From NCBI GenBank assembly GCA_020650975.1, contig JAIPMN010000670.1:1-64000 (forward strand): a DNA stretch of 64,000 bases. Reading direction: 5' to 3'. A program made the translations under genes and the position numbers. Numbering within the stretch: the first letter of the stretch is position 1; each line of letters starts with the position of its first letter. The notes beneath the pieces were generated by a model. The model saw only the letters and a program-made list of their open reading frames with translations, did not search any database and was not told the DNA's origin. This document shows positions 12,201 through 18,200 of this stretch, piece after piece. The DNA is from Apostichopus californicus (Eukaryota; Echinodermata; Holothuroidea; Aspidochirotida; Stichopodidae).

Positions 12201-15200
12201 GTTTTGCCCCTGGGGGGGGTGGACCACAGACCCTACATGAAAGCAACTGTGAGCTACTTACTATGCTAATGATCACAGCAGTCAGCAAGTAACACTACTA
12301 GCATGACCTGTAATACAATCTTCCTTCCCCTACTCCCCCCACCCCCCCTCCCCCAAAGCACCTTTCATCATGCGACTTGTGGAATACACAATTTGAAGCA
12401 GATGATAAAATCGGTTTAGTACGTAAACAAATTCTTAAATTTTGGTGATTGACATATAGGCCTATTGTTGTTTCCAATTAGAATAATCACAGCAGATGCT
12501 AATTACTCAACCAATCAGAGATGGAGCTGTGATTTAAATTGTCAGACAGATGTAAGACACATTATATACACAGTTTTGGCCACAAGTCAACTATTGTAAG
12601 TATCAACCATTGTGCTCCATCATCTCTCGATTTATGAACGTTTAGAGAGGAAGCCTTCCGGAAGGAGATGAAGAAGAGAGACTCCAAGTTACGTTCGATG
12701 AGAGGCAGCCTAGCGGAGCAAGCTAGGAATCACCAGGTGTTGGTCAATCGTCTGGAGATGTCGACAGTAAGTAGAAACCAACGGTGCCTCAAATGGAGGA
12801 AGACACCAAATAGTTGTACTGTTTGATTAGTTTGTTTTGAATTTTGTGGAGGAAAGAGTTAAAGAGGGGGCTATGCAGGATTAGGGGATAAACTTGCTGG
12901 GTTCCCTGAAAAGAGGGGGCTATGCAGGATTGGGGATAAACTTGCTGGGTTCCCTGACAACAAGGATTCTTAGTGGAGACGATCTCCCACTATTATTGTT
13001 GGTGAAGTGGTTCACTGAACTCTTCTGATACACAAGGTTATTTTACAGGTTTGCTGTATTGGTCCCAAATATGCTAGATATTCAAATATGGTCACCTTTG
13101 GTCAAAAATTCTTAAACTGTTTTTATAACAACCTTCGAGGCAATTTTCTTCACTGGGACATTCAGTCATCTTGTGTGTTCCTTGAAAATATCTGAGAACA
13201 ATTTGAAGAGTAAAGACCTCCAGGAAAGTACTTTTTGAAAACTTCAAGCAATTAAAGCTTGCTATAATTTGGGGCCTTTACCACTGACTACCTTTAAAGT
13301 AAAGGGAAGAGTTAATCTTCGTGCTATTTTTGTTTGATTGATTGATTTATTTATTTTCGTTTATTTAAATGAACATCTTTCAGATTTATTTATTTTCTTA
13401 TTTGTTTTCCATTCTCATATTCTTTTGTACTTAGTTTGTCTTTTATTAGTTCATATTTTACCTTTTCCGTTCTTTTATTTATTGTTTCCGTTCTACGGTT
13501 TTCAGTGAGGGCTGTGAACTTCCTACAGACCTGGCTCGGATGTTTCGTAGGCATTTTTCAAAACTGGGGATATGGGCAGGATGGGGTCACTCTTTAGTTG
13601 TTTCTTACTAAGGGGTTTTTCCCTATTTCTTACATCTCTTGCTTTCCATAGGTACAAGAGGAGCCAGAAAAGCCAGATATTAGTCAATTAAAACTAAAGG
13701 TCAAAGATCAAATGAAGAATCTGGAGATGTTGCAAGGAGCTCTGAAGGAGAATAAAATTTCGTTGGAACTCCACACAGTAAGATATTCTGTCATATGACC
13801 ATGTAAACAAATTACATCTTGTGACCGTTGTTCGTACTATATCTTACAAGCATATCATGGTCCTTTAAAATTACATTTTACATAAAGCATGTATGATCAT
13901 TAGGGTTAGTGTTACCTTTACGGAATATAGGCAATATCTTCGAGATGAGCAAATATCTTGCATTCCAAGTGGGCTATGAATTCTTACATTTTCCGCAATC
14001 ACTTTTTATGAGACTGTAGGAGGTGAAATGGGAAAAAAATTTAAACTATATGATATACAATGGAAGTATAATTTCACTCCCAGGGATGGCCTGACTTTGC
14101 TCATGTATTTGGCAATACTAAGGTAAATGAAAATGCACTACTTTGAGTGGCAATACACACAAAAAAAAAAAAAAATGTTTTAAAATACCTTATGAAAGCA
14201 GTTACTTTAAATGGTCACCCAGAATAGATCACAGATTCAAGTTTTTGATACATTTAAAATGGCGATACTCAAAAAAGAGAGAAAAAAAAAGAACAAGTTT
14301 AAAAATACCTTATGAAAGCAGTTACTTTAATAAGTCACCCAGAATAGATCATAGAGTTTTTGATACATTTAACGTAAAGATGAAAGAAGAAGAGGAAGAC
14401 CAAAGCTAAAAATAAATTTAATCATAATCTTGGGTCAAATTTGTCTTTAGATTACAGTTGACATCATAAATCAAGCCATGGAAGTCCCAGAGATGAGATT
14501 AAGACAGATGTTTGAGAGGTACATCATGTTTAGGAGGATGCAGGACCAGAAAGGTAGGAGAAATGAAAATCAGCTGATCTAATCTGACCAATCAGATGAA
14601 AGCATATTGTAGATGTCAATTAACCAGACCAGGAAGATATGTCTTAGTCTGCTGAATATGTATGTATGTATGTATGTATGCTTATCAAAGCCGCAAGCCG
14701 ACCGTAGTCAGTCTCTTAGATTCATATTTTACGTCCATGATTATGAATTGTCAATTGTCAACAACTCTGTAACTGGACGACATACATTTATCTTGGAGTG
14801 ACTCGAACTCGGGACCTTATGATTGAAAGGCACCGGCGTTAACCACTGAGCTAACACTCACTAATGTAATATTCTAGAGCTAGGAGGGTGTGTGCATTCA
14901 ACAAGTCAATGTAATATTGGGTCATGTTTATGATAATAATATTAATATATGACAATTGGGTGGCCCTCTTTGATCCCGAGAAGGGGATCTTTCAGGGAGA
15001 AGAGTATTTGTATAATAATAATAATATTAATATTAATAAATGAGACTTATATAGCGCCAAATCAGTAGACAAATCAGTAGACAAATCAGTAGACAGTAGA
15101 CATGTAGAGGTGAGCAAGGAGTTGGGTTGGGGGGATGGTTGGGGGGGGAGGAGGGGGAGTGGGGGAAACAGCTGGTTGGGGGACTTCTGCTGAGTAGATG

Positions 15201-18200
15201 AGTATTCAATGAAATCTGTACGTAAGACCCATTTTTATAAGGGTCTAATTTTTTTATGGGGAATATTTTTAGGGTTTTGGGGGTTTTTTAGTGAGGATTT
15301 TTTAAGAATTATGAGGATCTAATTATTTTGATTGGGAATTTTACACAAACTTTGTGAGGGATTTCATCCACCTACTTAAGCTCTTCTTCCTCTGCAGAGA
15401 AAATGTTGGAGAAAATTGAAGACTTTGCTAACGAAAGTGACAACGAGAAAGAGCAGAAGCTGGCCAGTTTTCTGGAGAGGATGGAGACTAAAGTGAACGA
15501 GGTCAAGGGTCAAATATTTAAATATTTAATTTTGATTGGTCGCTTAGAGACATCGATAAAATATTATTTGTTAAAGGCTGACATTTGTATAAATTCTAAT
15601 GATGGAGAGTAAAGTGAACGAGGTGAAGGGTGAAATATTGAATTTTGATTGGTGGCTTAGAGACATCGATAAAATATTATTTGTTAAAGGCCGACATTTG
15701 TATAAATTCTAATAATGGAGAGTAAAGTGAAAGAGGTGAAGGGTCAAATATATTTAATTTGATTGGTCGCTTAGAGACATCGATAAAATATTATTTGTTA
15801 AAGGCTGACATTTTGTATAAATGTCTAACTGTCATGTATTTATTTCTGTTCTTTGTATATATGAAATATATATATATCAGCCCTGTCTGAACTAAGTAAG
15901 TAAATCTTTCTGGGATAATATTCTGTTCTGTTCAGTGATTGTTTTGTTTGGCATGCAAAATGTAGTGTGTAATGGGTTATGGAAATTTGTGTGAAAGCTG
16001 AAAACCAACAGGTTGAAGTGCATTGAAAGTAAAAATATGGAAATTAATAAGTGGAATATACATATTGTTATACTCTTTTTTGCTGGTTGGGGGGGGGGGG
16101 GGTAAGAGGAGAAGGGCATGGACGGGGGCAGTTTAGGATGATGGGGTGTGCTATATTTGATGATGATATTATCTTCTTCTTCAGAGCTTGGACAAATGGA
16201 AGGAGAGGAGGTTGATGCTGAAGCAGGAGAGGACTAAGATATACGAACAATTGTTGGCAATGTGAGTGATAAAGTAAGATGTGATAAGAGGATGCCGAGG
16301 AGAGCAGAAATAATAATAATAATAATAAATACCAAATATTAAAGTGCTGTTATCATGAAATAAAACATGCTCAAGAGCACTGTACAAAAGAACCAATACC
16401 TGGAATATAAAATTACCAAACTTAAGAAACATTCAAAATTTATTAGGTGAAGGGATTTCTTAAATAGGTCTTCTTCTCTGAAATAGGAAAAGTAATATTA
16501 AAAGTTACCTTACTATGTTTCAAAGGTGTTCCAGGAAGACAAAGTTTCAAAGGAAGTGAGTTTGATTATATGCCTATCTGAGATGGCTGTACTGCAAACT
16601 AGTTATTTGTGGTTGGTGTAAACTATGCGTGAATGTTAGAAAAAAATATTTTACCACCGATTAGCATAAGTTTAATAATTCACTAATATATTCAATAATA
16701 ATATATTAATAATATATATATTATAATAATAATATATATTCAATAATAATAAGTAACTTTTATTGAAGTGTTTCCTTGCAAAGATACCAAATATCCATGC
16801 TGGTTTTAGGGAACCCTGCTTGAATGAATGAATAATTACATATATATATATACATACAGGCAGGGTACCAAACATCAAAGGAATGAGTAAATATGAGTTT
16901 GAAAGTAATAACATGTTAGTGGGCTTGTTTTTTTTCTCTCACTATTACAGAGGAAATCAAAGTACAAGAAAAAACATGGAAAATCAGCAAAATATTTGCA
17001 TCAACCCAGTTGGGACAATTTTTTCTATAATGTACTTTAATGTCCCACTTTCAAAGCACTGGTAGTGTTAGTATGAGCAGTATGAATAACATGTTTCTAT
17101 CAGATAAAGGTTGGGAACTGTTTGTACTGCTAGTACAAATGCTTTAAAGCATGGTATTGGAGGACAGTATACAGTGGTATTAGCACTAGAAAATTGTTTT
17201 AACTGGCTGTTTTGCATTGTGTTATACATGAGTTAGCTTACGATTCGAGGGCGCTATTTCATTTTAACAGTTCTGTGTTTGGTTGCAAATTGAATTGCCA
17301 TTGAAATTGAATTGGTGGAATATAGGACAAAAAAAGGTTTAATTAACCATTACAGTGCAGGTGCAGTTGAATCACTGATATGAATGTAACACCACTCATT
17401 GTTGTAGAGGATGTATTCTAGTAGACAGTGATGGTAACAAAGGAGGGGGTGGGGGTAGGATGGGAGCATGGTGATGATGCATTACCCCCTCACCTCCAGT
17501 ACCCCCACCACCAATCCTTGTAATTCAAAAACTGCAATTATAATGACTTAAACAAGGCCTATGCAACTGTATTTGGAGATTGTCATGAATGCCTAATTGG
17601 TCTGTTCCCCTTTGCCAGGGCCGGATTAACCTAATGGCTTTACCGGTTAGAAACCGGTGCGCCCCAATATCTGAGGTAGACTTAGGCACCCCAAGCTTGA
17701 GGTACCAATTTGCTCTTGGTCGCCAAAGATGGGTTTCATCAGAGGCACAAATGTGGCCCTGAGCCCGTAACAATTTATGCTCCAGTCCACCCCTGCCTTT
17801 TGCCTTTACAAACCTTCCATTTTGGCGGCCCTCCCCCCCTCCCCCCAGTGTTTTGATGCTGTAACTGTCAATACAATCTTTCTGGTTGGGTGTAGATTTG
17901 ATGCTGTCGGTGATGAGGCAGGCATCACCATGATTCGGCCAGCTGAGAAGTTACAAATCGTCAGGCAGCCATCAAAGAGGAGAAGAGGCCATCTGCTACA
18001 AAAGAGAGGTGTGCGGATGAAGGTACCGATGGAATTCAATACCCAAACAATGACGGGAAAGAGCATGACATTACTAGGTGACAGAGGACCTTACTGGAAG
18101 GTAAAAAAACATTGTTTTTCTCCACTCCCCCCCCCCACCCTCCTCTTTTCGGAGTTTGAAGTTCTTTTTAAGCTTGAATTATGGGCATGTTTCCCAAAGT

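Noticed and set aside
14143-14409. 88-codon frame with a repeated IPYESSYF..SPRIDHR motif
   Set aside because: It is a translated 121-bp intronic tandem duplication with A-rich linkers; no splice sites join it to e14 or e15.
16181-16432. Minus-strand frame containing VLVLLYSALEHVLFHDNST, also seen at 18,522 and 33,611 on the plus strand
   Set aside because: Shared only because all three are copies of the LINE family 2 3' UTR; the reverse transcriptase frame stops before this part.
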